Assembly (NCBI GenBank): GCA_017979445.1
Contig: CM030715.1
Coordinates: 36,205,756 to 36,269,755, forward strand
Direction of reading: 5' to 3'
Source: Akebia trifoliata
Lineage: Eukaryota > Streptophyta > Magnoliopsida > Ranunculales > Lardizabalaceae
Length of the DNA stretch: 64,000 bases
In this document: positions 1 through 11,906 of the stretch, piece by piece
Numbering within the stretch: position 1 is the stretch's first letter
How the letters are laid out: each line of letters opens with the position of its first letter
Notes under the pieces: generated by a model
Seen by the model: the letters and a program-made list of their open reading frames with translations, nothing else
Told to the model about the DNA's origin: nothing
Databases searched by the model: none
Position numbers and translations under genes: made by a program

Positions 1-830
1 TACCTTATCAGGTAAAGAAGGGTATTGGTATTTTCTAAAACAAGGGTATCTAAAAAAATTCATCAAAACCCATAGGGCCTCTCTAAATCACCCTATACAA
101 TGATGAGGGTTTCGTGAAATGTAAAAGATGATGGATTACGAAAAAATAGTTTAAGTTTTATTAATGGGGTATATGATCAAATTTCAAGGGGGACGTCTAA
201 AATATTAAGAATATTTTTTGGGAGGGGCAATCTTATTGACACTCTAAGAATCCTTGTATTTTATGAGCACTTTTAAAAATAAAAATAAAAATTATTTTGA
301 GCACTTCATGTCAGAAGGTACTCCTTGCACTCCTCCTCATCCATTAATGATTCCATCGAATCCGATAATGATCGAGGGGAGAGAGATCGGGGGAGGAAGA
401 GGAGAAGAAAAAAAGGAAAAAAAAAAGGTACAACGAAAGAGAATAGGAAGAAAAAGATAGAAGAATGATCGACAGTGTGCTTGAGGTTCATCGAAAAAGA
501 CGTAGAGGTGCTGGAGAGGGGGGTTAAGTTCGAGTGTGCCCATAAAAAGACAAAGTTCTATTTTCTTTTTCTTGAAATTTGATCAGTCTTTAAATTTTTA
601 TTAATTTTTTTTAGTAGTGGCAAAATAAATTGTGGAGGTGTATTTCATGCATCATAACGTGTGCCCTTAGGGCACATTTTAACGACACCCCTCCAAATAT
701 TCACTTTTGAAGATTTTCAAGAGGTGTGAAATGCACTGGGTCAGGTGGCCGTGGCTTGGTTCTCTTAAAGTCTAAGGTCTTCGATTCATCTGAGTCCCCT
801 CCCTTTCTCACTCCCGCGTCCCGAGGGTGA
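1..830. other. intergenic, no gene recognised
   Basis: I recognise no coding region here. There is a purine-rich tract at about 376-460 and an AT-rich stretch at 560-660. The reading frames present are low-complexity (Lys/Arg/Glu or Phe/Ser rich) and follow from the purine bias, so I do not call them. Confidence 0.6.
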
Positions 831-873
831 TAAAAGTTGAGAGATTTACTATCACCACTTCGAAGAAGATTTT

Positions 874-874
<1 letters not shown>

Positions 875-923
<49 letters not shown>

Positions 924-929
924 GAGAGG
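875..929. repeat. (GA)n microsatellite
   Basis: About 27 AG units with one interrupting C at position 911. It lies some 340 bases upstream of the TBC gene start and could fall in its promoter or leader. Frames through it give only Arg-Glu repeats. Confidence 0.9.
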
Positions 930-1124
930 AAAAAGAGCCAATTGGGGTTTCCATTGGTAATGGTGGTGACGGTGAAGAAGGGCATAAGCGCAGTGGCGGT
1001 GTTGGTGCAATCGATGTTCTGGTCCGGTGGTAATGGTCGCAGAGGAGTTTTATTGGTGGAAGGGAGCATTGGTAGTGTATTATTTGGAGGCGGCGGAGTT
1101 CGCGGCGGAGGCTTCTGGTCGACG

Positions 1125-1214
1125 ATGGCTCCTTCTAATGTTGGAATGGCTGTTGCAGTGACGGCCATGGCTGGCATCGCCTTGGCCGTCACCCTCGTCT
1201 ACTCTCATCGGTAA
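1125..1214 (+). CDS. possible 29-residue hydrophobic small ORF or uORF
   Basis: An ATG at 1125 opens a short frame that ends in TAA at 1212-1214. The peptide begins MAPSNVGMAVAV and ends LVYSHR, with one continuous Ala/Val/Leu/Ile-rich stretch long enough to cross a membrane. It stops only 53 bases before the TBC gene start, so it could be an upstream ORF in that leader, or an independent small membrane peptide. A cryptic GT also lies at the end of the frame (CATCG then GTAAAA), so it could instead be an exon end. I do not recognise the family. Confidence 0.25.
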   Translation: MAPSNVGMAVAVTAMAGIALAVTLVYSHR

Positions 1215-1267
1215 AAAAAGAAAATTTCACCACACTTGTTCAATAAACCCTAGAAAGTATATTAATA

Positions 1268-4200
1268 ATGACAACTCTCAGACGCACTCACACTTGTTCA
1301 TCTTTATCCAACTTCTCCCTCTCATCTTCCTCCTCTTCACCATCTTCGCCTTCGTGGACTCACTTACCATCGCTTCTTCACGTCTCCTCCTCCGCCTCCT
1401 CCCTAGTTTCCTCCGATCGGTGAGTCTCTCTTTCACTCTCAATTCTTTCTTGATTTTTCTTTTTCTTCGATTCTTGTCTTTTTTAATTTTTTTCCCCAAC
1501 TTCAGATCCGATCTCAAAGTGTTTGATATAGTTCTATCTCGAGTCTTCACCGCATCTATCTCAACTTAACTGTTGTTTCTTCATGATTTTGATACCTCTT
1601 GTTGCTTAATTTGGTTTTCATTGTTGTGAATTTGGTAAGCTTTTAGTTTTAGGCAGAGATTGGTGAATTAATGGATGAGTTTTCTTTATTTCGTTGGCTT
1701 TTTTATAATACTTAATTTTACATGTAAAATTTTTAGCAGTCTTATGAATCTTGATAGTTTCATGATGATGGTGATCTATATGTTGTCTATAAAACGTCAC
1801 AAAGTGTCAAAATTTCAAGTCTTAACTGTTATTCACCCTTTCACCAATAAAAGAAAAGTCTGTATTTGACGAATCTTCTCTGTCGTGTGTTCCACTGCTC
1901 AATGGCATGTACTTTGGAGTCATGTTGTTCCTAGAGCATGTTATCGTGAAATATGGGATAATTTACCTATGTCTACCTTACAAATGTACTTAATATTTGT
2001 CTACATTAGATGCATTTATGGTCATGGAAATCTGTATGTTTTTATTTCACTTTACTGAGGAATGTACCACCATGATTTTAAAACTCGTTTTGACGTCTCG
2101 TCTCGTCAGTGAACGAAACCGAGTTGTCTCGGACGAGTTTTCTGATATGTTTGAGACGTCTTGTTCAACAATGAGAAAAATGAATGTGGGTTTTAAATCT
2201 CGTCATAAATTGACTCTTCCGTCCGTCTTGTTGCTGGGTGATACCAAGACAACTCAGGCGATATGTTTCGGTCTCGAACGAGTTTTGAAACCATGTGTAC
2301 CACGGGTAGATTCTGCAGTTAATCGTATTACTTAAGGTTTGTGCTGAGCATTGATTCCCTATAGATGAGACAGAATTGCAGAATATGATTAATGTTGCCA
2401 ACTCAAATAGATGGGGATATGACACTTATGATGGTGATTTTATTCCCTTATAAAATATTGAACTTTGTATATTAAGTTTTATTACCCATTATCAGCTTTC
2501 TTATTTGTTTGGAAAATTGATTTTGAATTTTCTCCTTTATTTTCAGGGGTAGTCTTAAATCACCATGGTCTCTAAGGAGAAGAAAAAATGCCCTTTCCCC
2601 TCAGCAGTGGAAAAACCTATTTACTCCAGATGGAAAGTTTCGTGATGGTGGGGTGAAGTTTTTGAAAAAAGTTCGCAGCGGAGTGAGTTATTTGTTACAG
2701 TTGAACTATATGTTGTACTTCACAAAATATTATCAGTGCATTTCTTTCCAATGTTCCTTTGACTCAGCTATTCTGTTGTCTGTACTTTTAACTGTTATTT
2801 GACATTTTATTCTTATTATTTTAAAATGCAGGGCGTTGATCCAAGCATCAGGACTGAGGTTTGGCCATTCCTCCTTGGAGTGTAAGCATCTTCAGCTCCT
2901 GTAGATTTTTGGATTTTTTTCATGTACTTGAGTGGATGGACCTTGCAATATGAATCCCTAGAATACATGCCAAGTTTGCTTGCTTACAACATATAAGCTA
3001 CATGATTGAGTTAAATGAAAAATGAAAAAGTAGAATTCATGTTACCGGCTCAGTAATTGGGATAAGATGTAGATGATGGTGATATCATGTCTATGATGTC
3101 CATTTGGCATTTCTATAATCTACGGCTGATTCTTGATCTTAGTTCCATTAGACTTATGAAGATCCTTGATTAAAGGGAAGTAAGATATTTGAGTTCCAAA
3201 AATTATGTTTATGTTATTGAATGAACTTGCACTACATTCCCTTCAACAATTTTTGTCAAGGTTAAGCTATTTATGGTTACAGATAATGGAAGTAGCACAA
3301 TTCTCCATGTTAATCCGTACAGAGTTTTCTGTGCTAATGGCCTTCAATTAGAAGCTTTGGAACATATGTTGTTTCCCATGTCTCATTGTTTTTGTCTATG
3401 ATGCTGTGAAACACCAAGGAGCGGATTCCTTCTCATTTTATCAGTTGTGCTCTGTTGAATTCAAATTCAGGATGAAATCAATCTCGATATACTTATAATC
3501 ATAACTTATAACCTGAGTGGTCTAGATGAATAACCACGTGGCTACAATGGTCATGGAAGTTCTTGGTGATGATTTCTTTAGCATATACTTATACATCTTA
3601 CATCTTCCTCAGTATCTAAATGATGTGGGAGTGTAGCTCTAACCGGTAGGCTAATCATCTGAGCTGTTAGATATTTGGGTTTGTAGGAGAAGAGTTGAAC
3701 ATATCTTTGGCACGAGAGTGAAAAACGTGATCTGCACATTGTTAAAATTTTACCCGTTTGCTTTAGTGGATCTTATTCAAGCCATCTCATCTTTTCTATG
3801 GAGTAGTAGCTTGTGTTTTATAGGAGGTTCAAGGTTTTTAAACTTGAATATGACTGCAAAAAAAAAGTGCCCCTGTAATTGTGTGAGTTGTGTTCTCAAT
3901 TCTGCAAGTTAGAAGTGGAATGGTACAAAACACAATATGGGTGAAAGGGAAAGATCAGTTAATGCAAATAAATTTAGCAAAACAAAAGGAGGGAAGATAG
4001 AGAAGTTTAGACAACTCTAATGTGTTAATGTCCAGTCCATTGCATCAATCCATGATCTTTCTGGTTTTTTTATTCTTGTTCTTTTAGAACCTTGAACTTG
4101 CACGTTCCTTATAAATGGGGTTGTAATCAATTTTCATTGTACACAACCAAACCATTTTAATTGACTTCCCTTTAGTTTAACATCTATTAGTGTTACTCCT

Positions 4201-6076
4201 TTTTTTTTTTTTTTTTCATTTTAAGTTTATTTTATCTTTTTAGTTTTTCCACTCATCCATGCATCCTTATAATTTCAAACCTCTACTTTAACCCTCAATT
4301 TCTATTCCTTTGGACATCCTCCACAATCTTCTTATCCTTGCGGATAATAGAAGCAGGGTAAAGAAAATGGTCACATCAGGGTATTTTCAGGCCGTCAATT
4401 TTTTATTGGCATTCCTTTTCCATGGGTTTCACTATTAAAGTTGCACTCAGCATACTTTGTGTTAGTTCTATTTATTTAAGAGCCTTTGGACTCTAAATAT
4501 ACCCTCTGTATTCTGATTTTGAGTCACCTTGGTTCTACAGATATGACCTGAACAGTACCAAAGAAGAAAGAGATTCCATCGGAACTCAAAAGAGGTAATG
4601 CCTAGTACCTCTGAGCTTCATCCTATCTGAATCTACTATTCAATGTTATTGGTTAGAAGAGTAGGTTTGTTAAACCTTTTCTTTCTTAGCATTTTATTTC
4701 TAATCATATTTTACTATTTGTTTTTTTTTTTTTTTTTTTTTATAACTATTTTTTCTATATTTATTATACTTCGTAATCTGAAGGATGGAGCTTCTATTTA
4801 TTTTTGGTACAGAAAAGAATATGAGAAACTGCGAAAGCAGTGCAGGAAACTCCTAAAGCGCAGTGACGAGAGCTTTAAGTTGAACAAAAACAGTGGGACC
4901 AACAGCAACGGAGACTGTGGGAGTTTAATCCAAGGCCAGGATTCTCTTGGCTCAGAAGATGTGATTAGTGCCAGTGAGTCCCTCTCCATCGACCAAGGGG
5001 ACCAAGAGTACGAGGAGTCTGACCACCTGATTCATGATGGTGACTCTCATGCTCCCAACCCATTGGTGGAAGAAGATGAAGAGCAGAGCGGAATCACTCA
5101 TGTGGATGCCTCTTCTGTTGACACAATTTCATCTGATTCAGACTCTGTTGAAGAACCCAAGAGCATGCAGACTTTCACTGCCGTGGAAAGGAGCGAAGAA
5201 AGTGATCCTAACAAGTCCACCAAGGAAGATTTGTCTCCCTCCAACACAGAAGACAAGTCCAAAGCCCACAAAGCTGAAGATTTTGACACATGGCAGAGGA
5301 TCATCCGCCTTGATGCTGTGCGAACCAATGCAGAATGGGTTGCATACTCCCCTGCGCAGGCCCAGGCTTCTGTTTCAGAGGCCAAGGCACAGCATTCAGC
5401 TGAGACCGTCGGGTTGAAGGACTATGACCACCTGGAGCCCTGCAGGATATTCCATGCAGCTCGCTTGGTTGCTATCCTTGAAGCCTATGCAATTTATGAT
5501 CCTGAGATTGGGTACTGTCAAGGAATGAGTGACTTACTCTCTCCCATAATTGCAGTGATAGAGGAGGATCATGAGGCGTTCTGGTGCTTTGTGGGTTTCA
5601 TGAGGAAAGCCCGACACAATTTCAGGCTTGATGAAGTGGGAATCAGGCGGCAGCTGAACATTGTGTCCAAAATCATTAAGTCGAAAGATTCCCAACTCTA
5701 CAGGCACCTTGAGATGCTCCAGGCTGAAGACTGCTTCTTTGTTTACAGGATGGTGGTGGTCCTGTTCAGAAGGGAATTGAACTTTGAGCAGACTTTGTGC
5801 CTGTGGGAGGTGATGTGGGCTGACCAGGCAGCGATCAGAGCTGGAATCAGCAAGTCTGCTTGGGGGAGGATAAGGCAAAGAGCTCCACCAACTGAAGACC
5901 TGTTGCTTTATGCAATTGCGGCGTGTGTACTGCAGCGTAGAAAACAGATCATAGAGAAGTATAGCAGCATGGATGAGATCTTAAGGGAGTGCAACAGCAT
6001 GGCCGGGCAACTGGATGTATGGAAGCTTCTAGATGATTCCCATGATTTGGTTGTGACTCTCCATGACAAAGTATAG
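1268..6076 (+). CDS. Rab GTPase-activating protein, TBC domain (RabGAP22-like)
   Basis: Predicted GAP that would speed GTP hydrolysis by a Rab GTPase on endomembranes; the Rab partner cannot be read from sequence. Exons: 1268-1419, 2547-2682, 2832-2881, 4541-4594, 4813-6076. All introns are GT-AG and the frame stays open for 551 residues. Exon 1 encodes a Ser-rich tail (MTTLRRTHT...). Next comes the plant TBC entry (SLKSPWSLRRRKNALSP, then GGVDPSIRTEVWPFLLGVY near residues 97-113), an acidic Ser/Glu-rich insert (about 150-290) and the catalytic half. The arginine finger is in IIRLDAVRT (Arg301) and the glutamine finger in YCQGMSD (Gln367), so both catalytic residues are present. The start rests on resemblance to Arabidopsis relatives (MKALRRS...) and on the joint into exon 2. 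The last exon carries most of the protein. It converges on cytochrome b5. Confidence 0.9.
2064..2302. mobile_element. short inverted-repeat element in TBC intron 1
   Basis: The two ends are imperfect inverted copies: ACCACCATGATTTTAAAACT at the left against the complement of the right end, ACACATGGTTTCAAAACTCG. Small size, no coding capacity and an intronic position suggest a MITE. I could not define a target duplication. Confidence 0.4.
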
Positions 6077-7179
6077 AGGTTTAAAAGTCCCAGGATGTCT
6101 TCTATCACTTTATTCTTGTTTTCTGTTTTTTTTTTGGCACTCCCTCTTTATCTGGGGAAGGTTTCAAAGTCTCTTCAAACGACTTGTAATCAGCATTCAT
6201 GATAGCAAATGCTAAATTGATTCACTTTGGGTTGTAAAACTATCTCATCAAGTCCATATACTACAGATAAGAAGTGACATCTCAAAAGACAATATTATTG
6301 TGCACAAGATCTGGGCTGACAGTGGGATGGCTGTTGTAGTTTTTGCAAGTTGTGGGAAGCCTGAGTGGTTCCTTTTCATGAGTTGAAAGCCATTCATAAT
6401 AGGTCGGTTCTTGCTTCTGAAGTTTGGGTATATGAGATTGAGAGATGCTTTGGGATTCTCAAGTCATGGTTCAATCCCTTTTGGGTTATTTGCCTTCAAG
6501 GGTTGCCCGAAGATTGTTGTTTAATGCAAATAGAAGGTTCTAAAAAAGCAAAAGCAAGGGAGGGTCTGACCGAAACGAATGTGGATGAGGTGGTGAATGC
6601 GGATATAAATACACTTACAATAACATTACGCATGGATCTGGACATGATGGCATGAGGAATAGAGTTCGTGCATGTAGAAATTATATTATTCAAAATGGCC
6701 AAGGTCCAATCCTCTACATTTATTTATACTCTTAACATTTGGCCAAGAACACCAAATCTTGAATAAATAGGTGGTGGTTTGTTCATTGTATAAAAGATTG
6801 TGTGACCTGCAAAATTTTCATTACAAACAACTAATTCAAAGGAACAATAGCAATGTTAGTAGTCAAGCTGCAACTGACATGAATTTTTGAAGTGCCTTGC
6901 TTTTATTATCCCATATGATAGCATTGCTGAATGACAGTTATTAGCATTCATTGGTGCAGACATACAACAAGAAACTTGAAAACCACAATAGCCTCTAATG
7001 GAATATGCTATGAAGTGAAAGTCTCCCCCACCAGAATTCTCAAATATGAGGTAGCAATAGATACTTAACAAAACAAAAATACATTGGTCTAGAACACTCC
7101 CAAATTATTCCATCTACTAATTTACTACTGTTGGAGAACCCATGAACTTCACCCGGATGGATAAAGAAGAATGCTTTGG
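6077..7179. other. convergent intergenic region
   Basis: This holds the 3' flanks of the TBC gene (+) and cytochrome b5 (-), which end toward each other. No conserved protein is recognised; the small frames around 6365-6700 resemble nothing I know. Confidence 0.6.
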
Positions 7180-10100
7180 CTAATCCTTTTGGGTGTAGTG
7201 TCGGACGACAAAGGCTAAACCCAAGATCAAGAGGGGTACCACAAACTGTACAATCTTCATCACAATCCCAGAAGATTTGTCATGATCGTAGGATACTTGC
7301 TGAGGTGGATTGTATGTACGTTTGAGTGGAATAGTTGAAGTGTCAATCTCACCGATGCAGTATTTCTTCATCAGCTCTCTAGCAGTATCACTGTGGCCAA
7401 CATCTTCAAAGTCATTCGTTGCATCTTTTCCTGTTAAATTTCAGATGGACTTCATGAATCAATCTCACATAATGTGTTGAATGCAGAATTACTTGCATGA
7501 TTAGCTCCATGATGTGGAGGACAAAGAATATAAACCAGGGTAAAAGAAAGGCATAATCACAATGTTTACCAGTCGCTGCTAGCAACACCTCGTCACCTCC
7601 AGGATGATCATCCATAAATGAGGTTACATCATAGACCTGAGACAGTAATTCAAGATAAATATTAATTGATGGTTAAAGTAGTTGATGAATAATGATCACC
7701 ACAGTTGTCTACGCCATATACTAGTTACTGAGGTTGGCAACGTGGATTCTATTTCCCCGTTATAACTCTATCATGATACACAATGAATAATGAATTTACA
7801 ATGTTATAATCTCATCCCAACTCAATAATTACACTTTTGGTGAAATAATTCACACTTTTTCCTTTCAAAGAAGAGAAGGCCAACCAAAAGTAACACTTCC
7901 AATATGATGAAATTAGAAGACCTGATGGGTTAAACTAGATCAGTAATATATGTGGTGCAATAAATACAACTGAACAACACATTCACCAAAGCATGGCAAT
8001 CGTTTCTGATTTCGTATCCTCAAAACCAATTAACACCCCAATTATTTTTATTTTTGGATTGGTGAAAGAGGCCTCAATGCCTAACGTAAATAATACTCAA
8101 AACAATATATGAGAGTTGGATTCATGAACGCATTCAAAAAATGAACTATAATACATTCATCCCCGATCCAAATCCACACTTTCAAGAAAAGACTTCTCTT
8201 TCCTTCACCTCCACGAACTTAACAAAACCTACAAACTTAGTTCAGAAACATTTGGAACCTGGAAAAAAGTGTTCGATAATTTTTTTTTTTTTAAATCTAT
8301 GAGTAAAAGCTTTTACAATTGACATGTGAATTACACAATCAAAAACAAATTATATGAAGAGGAAGGAGTTGCCAATGGCCTAAGACTGAGATTTTAAGAT
8401 AACATGTAAAAGCAAAATCTTGGTTTGAAATGACAGACCATGCAATTAGAAAATTGTACTTCGTATTCTAGTTCAATGGAAGGATTTGAGGGTGGCAGCG
8501 GTCAGGAAATATCTGAACAGAAAAGATGCTGAGATACTTTAATACCCAATCTAGCTTTTGGGTAGTATCCAAGATATAATTGCAAATACTTGATATGATA
8601 TTGTTCAAATATTATTCAATATCAAATAAATAAGGCAGGAAATCATGGAAAGTAATTTCCATCCAAGACCAGAAAAGCTCTCAAGAGGAGAGCAATACAT
8701 TTTTCTCTTTTACTAGGCAAGCAAGAGTTAGTTAGTAGTCAATGTGAAGGTGGGTTTAACAGATTTTGTACCCAAGTCATGGGATCAACGCGATCTCAAG
8801 CTCTCGATTGGAGATAGATACATATTCAATTATACCAAAAGTAACACTTGTAATTATTTTATATATAGTTTGTTAAGGTATGCTAGACTTGAACTCACGA
8901 CGCTTTGCAGTTTGTCAACCGGGATATGGGTCGAAGCCCTAAAATTTTAGGGCCCGTGTGGATACAGGAGCCAGAAGTACTTAGAACATAAGTACTTTTT
9001 GAAGTACTGTCTAGAGGAAGTGGATAACTGTTGTGTGTTAGGATGCAGGTTCTAAAAAGTACTGTCAGAAGTACTTTTGATAGAGTTTTGTGTTTGGAAA
9101 CTATTTTGGATTCTATTAAAATGATCTGAATGCTCTTATAAGTATTAGTTACTATTTTTAACATTATAACTAAACAAATTATGCTCCAAAAGAAATAAAA
9201 ATTATTGTTTTTATTCATAAAAACTTATATAAACACCCAACAATTATAAACAAATAGAAGATATTGTGAGCAAATATATACAACCACTAAAAATTTGAAG
9301 ATGCTTTCACCACATCAATGGATAGTAGATTTGTGTGCAATTATTCACATCAATCTTGTAATAAGAAACTTTCAATCATGGTTGAAACGCTCATGGATAA
9401 ATCATTGAGTGAGCAATTGGGGGAGTTAGAAATCCAAATTCAAATGCTACATTAAAAGGCAACCACCACATCAATGGATGGTAATAAAATATTATTTAAT
9501 TGCATTTTTTAGGGTATGTTTGTAAGTTTCAAAATTTATGAGAGGCATACTTGTCCCGAATGTTACACCAAAAAACTACCACCACATCAATGGATAGTAA
9601 TATAGTATTACTGCAATAGCATTTTTGAGGGTATGCTTGTAATTTTCAAAAAATTTGGGGGGTATATTTGTCCCAAATGTTATACCAAAAGGTTACCACT
9701 ACATCAATGGATAATAATATAATATTATTTCAATTGCCTTTTTGAGGGTAGGTTTGTAATTTTTAAAATTTATGAGGGACATACTTGTCCCAATCCCGTC
9801 ATGTTGACAATGTTTTGTGGCTCCGCGCAAAAGTAGTTTAGAGAAATAGCACTATCGGTATTCCGTGAAAAATCACTAAAATGACTCCACAATAAAGTAG
9901 TTTTTTCCAAGAGTTATTTATCCAAACACCTTTAAAGTGCTTCTGACTCCTCGCAAGAGTCAGAAGTACTTAGAAAAGTCAATCCACACAGGCCCTTAGG
10001 TGTTGCCACCAGTAATCCATGGTGGGTTTTGACCACAGATATAAGGTATCAAAACCCACAGATTTTACCAAAAAATGAAGGTTTTGGTGTTCCCACCCGG

Positions 10101-10575
10101 TTATTAGAGATTTAAAATAAAAAAAAAAAAAAAAAAAAATACAGATCTCACAAATTTTTAATTTTTAATTTTTTACCAGTAAGCCTTTTTTTAGAGAGCT
10201 CAATGACTCTAGTGAGGATTAGTTTCGAAACCACTATCAACATCCACACTTTACCAACTAAGCTAAGCTGTATGTATTAATGTATGTTTCTCAAGAACAT
10301 ATGTACCAATTCTTTGTGTGCAAATTATAGCTATCCAAACAGGCCCCAAATCTCAATTAATATACAAATTCCCAAAATTAACATCTTGAGATTTGAGATT
10401 AAGTACCGAAGGTAAAATAAAAAAAACCCAAAACTTCACAGTAGTTAAAAGATAGAACCATTAAACACCAAATGGGAAAAAACGAATTAAAGTTGACCTT
10501 TCCAGAGATAATAAGCCAGCAATCCTTGGTTTGATTGTGCTTCGAGACCTCCTCAAACTTATGGATTTTGCCCAT
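7180..10575 (-). CDS. cytochrome b5, tail-anchored microsomal type
   Basis: Small haem protein that passes electrons to ER desaturases, hydroxylases and P450s. Exons in transcript order: 10498-10575, 7570-7636, 7180-7430, giving 131 residues in frame. The haem-binding domain starts [14 protein letters not shown]. The haem-ligand histidines are His37 in DDHPGGDE and His61 in DVGHSD. A linker ending in a hydrophobic helix (about 105-125, [17 protein letters not shown]) and a short polar tail RHYTQKD give the usual C-terminal ER anchor. Length matches plant cytochrome b5 (about 130-140). I chose the ATG at 10575 because the frame upstream of it has no other ATG. Intron 1 is about 2.9 kb and hosts a 1-kb transposon; intron 2 is 139 bases. 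Confidence 0.95.
8950..9995. mobile_element. non-autonomous PIF/Harbinger-like element (1.05 kb)
   Basis: The left end reads GGGCCCGTGTGGAT and the right end, complemented, GGGCCTGTGTGGAT. Both are flanked by TTA (8947-8949 and 9996-9998), the 3-bp duplication typical of Harbinger/Tourist elements. A CAGAAGTACTTAGAA block recurs near both ends in opposite sense. There is no transposase frame inside. It sits in intron 1 of cytochrome b5 and contains an internal tandem array. Confidence 0.75.
9462..9794. repeat. three-copy tandem array, unit about 116 bp
   Basis: Units start at 9462, 9578 and 9695, each opening with ACCACCACATCAATGG (the last with one change). Each carries the same later blocks (GAGGGTA.GTTTGTAA, then TACTTGTCCC). 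A partial extra copy of the opening motif is near 9310. The array is internal to the Harbinger-like element. Confidence 0.85.
10110..10275 (-). mobile_element. tRNA-derived SINE-like sequence
   Basis: Read on the minus strand, TAGCTTAGTTGG (near 10265-10254) fits a polymerase III A box and GGTTTCGAAAC, some 30 bases on, resembles a B box. On the minus strand the segment runs on into a long T tract (the A-run at 10110-10138 on +). It lies in cytochrome b5 intron 1. No target duplication was defined. Confidence 0.4.
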
Positions 10576-10800
10576 TTCTATTGCTTGGCTGCTCAAACGA
10601 ACACCAAATTAAAATTTCCAAAACTTGTCCAATCGAAATCTATCTTCGGAGATATAAAACAAGAGAAAAATCTGAAACAACACAAAACAAATTAAAAATG
10701 GAAATTTTACATACATAGATGAAGTGTTATTTGTATGAGAAGCGAAGATCTTCGGCCAACCCCTTCAGTACAAATTACAAAGTACAAAGTACAAACCACC

Positions 10801-10808
10801 AATATATA
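10801..10808 (-). promoter_or_regulatory. candidate TATA box of cytochrome b5
   Basis: A CATATATATT stretch on the minus strand lies about 230 bases upstream of the cytochrome b5 ATG. It is the only TATA-like motif close to the gene. Position and composition are the only support. Confidence 0.35.
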
Positions 10809-10837
10809 TGGGAAAGAACACACTAGCGTCAACTAAC

Positions 10838-11007
10838 AGTTAAGGGTCTCCATCAAACAGACAGTTGACATTTCCTAGAAATATATATATATCGGTAAAA
10901 TATTGTACTGATGTCTAGAAAAACAAACTGATCTTTAGGAAATCCGTCTATCTTCTCTTATCGTAGCCGTGAGTTTGATGGAGATCCTCAACCTTGGGTT
11001 GAGGTTA
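10838..11007. mobile_element. palindromic MITE, CTCCATC family, copy 1
   Basis: The left arm (GGGTCTCCATCAAAC, later CATTTCCTAGAAAT) is mirrored by the right arm (complement: GAGGATCTCCATCAAACTC, later GGATTTCCTAAAGATC). It has no coding content. It lies directly upstream of the probable cytochrome b5 promoter. Confidence 0.55.
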
Positions 11008-11181
11008 AAAAAATCCGGAATTGGACATCAGAGTCCGCTCTGGCGTGCTATGTGTCGTAGCGCCCACAGTTTGTTAAAATTACAAGATTGTCCCTAGGAA
11101 AGTTGACTTGGATTAAATTTTACTTTGACTTAAATACTCTGCCCTGACCGCCAGCGCTATTATAAGAAAGAAAATGCTGAA

Positions 11182-11305
11182 GTGACCTTGAGCCGAACCT
11201 CATATCGCATTTCTGACGATTTCGATGAAAAGTATTCATACACTTTCATGTTAAGAAGTGCGATATAAGTTCCAGCACGACTCTTCAAGACTAAAAGGAG
11301 AACAG
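11182..11305. mobile_element. palindromic MITE, GACCTTGAG family, copy 1
   Basis: The left arm holds CTCATATCGCATTTCTGACG and the right arm, complemented, CTTATATCGCACTTCTTAAC. A second copy is at 49978-50133 with the same AAGAAGTGCGATAT core. Confidence 0.55.
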
Positions 11306-11416
11306 TGATTAAAGTTGAGTGTTGACGCAAATCCATACTAAAACCACATAAAAAATGGTGATTATTGTTAATTCAAACTTACATTAAATAAAGAGTTATT
11401 TTAAACTAACTGAAAA

Positions 11417-11551
11417 AATGTTACTCAAATCCACTCAATTGACGTGGAATGTGCATTGAATCATTGATTTTTCTTTGAAATAAATAAGAAAAAAATCTAT
11501 GGTACAATGCACATTCCATAACAGTTGAGTGGATTGGAGTATTTTAGAGTC
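11417..11551. mobile_element. palindromic MITE-like element
   Basis: The left arm AATCCACTCAATTGACGTGG is followed by AATGTGCATTG. The right arm, complemented, gives AATCCACTCAACTGTTATGG followed by AATGTGCATTG. The loop carries the ATCTATGGT motif seen in other palindromes of this window. Confidence 0.6.
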
Positions 11552-11599
11552 CGTTCACTATTATTCTTAAAATAAAAAAAGGAAATTTTTAACTTCAAT

Positions 11600-11720
11600 C
11601 CACAGTTGAGGCTCTCCATCGAAATGATCATTGTTACCCTTTTGTGAAAAATGAAGATTTCCTAGAGATCATCCAATCTTCTAGAAATTAACACGCATTG
11701 GATACAAATCCTAACTATCA
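11600..11720. mobile_element. half copy of CTCCATC-family MITE
   Basis: GTTGAGGCTCTCCATCGAAA followed by GATTTCCTAGAGATC matches one arm of the element at 10838-11007. No convincing second arm is visible, so I read this as a decayed or solo half. Confidence 0.35.
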
Positions 11721-11809
11721 TTTGAGAGTCGAGACTGTCATTTTTCTAAATAAATTTTTAAAAGAAAATTTACTAAAATATGATTAAATATTATGATATT
11801 TATAAAAAA

Positions 11810-11811
<2 letters not shown>

Positions 11812-11903
<92 letters not shown>
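11812..11903. repeat. (AT)n microsatellite, about 45 units
   Basis: Essentially uninterrupted AT repeat. The Tyr-Ile frame across it has no coding meaning. It could extrude as a cruciform and may be collapsed or expanded in the assembly. Confidence 0.95.

Positions 11904-11906
<3 letters not shown>

Noticed and set aside
701..1192. 163-codon minus frame antisense to 701-1192
   Set aside because: Ser-Leu repeats come from the GA tract read backward, and nothing in it resembles a known family.
1294..1569. 91-codon + frame overlapping TBC exon 1
   Set aside because: It runs through the exon 1 splice donor into the intron. The +2 frame from 1268 joins exon 2 correctly and matches the family.
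2064..2302. 112-codon frame 1997-2335 as a real exon of the TBC gene
   Set aside because: It lies within intron 1 and overlaps an inverted-repeat element. Exon 1 joins exon 2 in frame without it.
10576..10596. Upstream start (TTG) for cytochrome b5
   Set aside because: No ATG is present there; the ATG at 10575 gives the usual plant N terminus.
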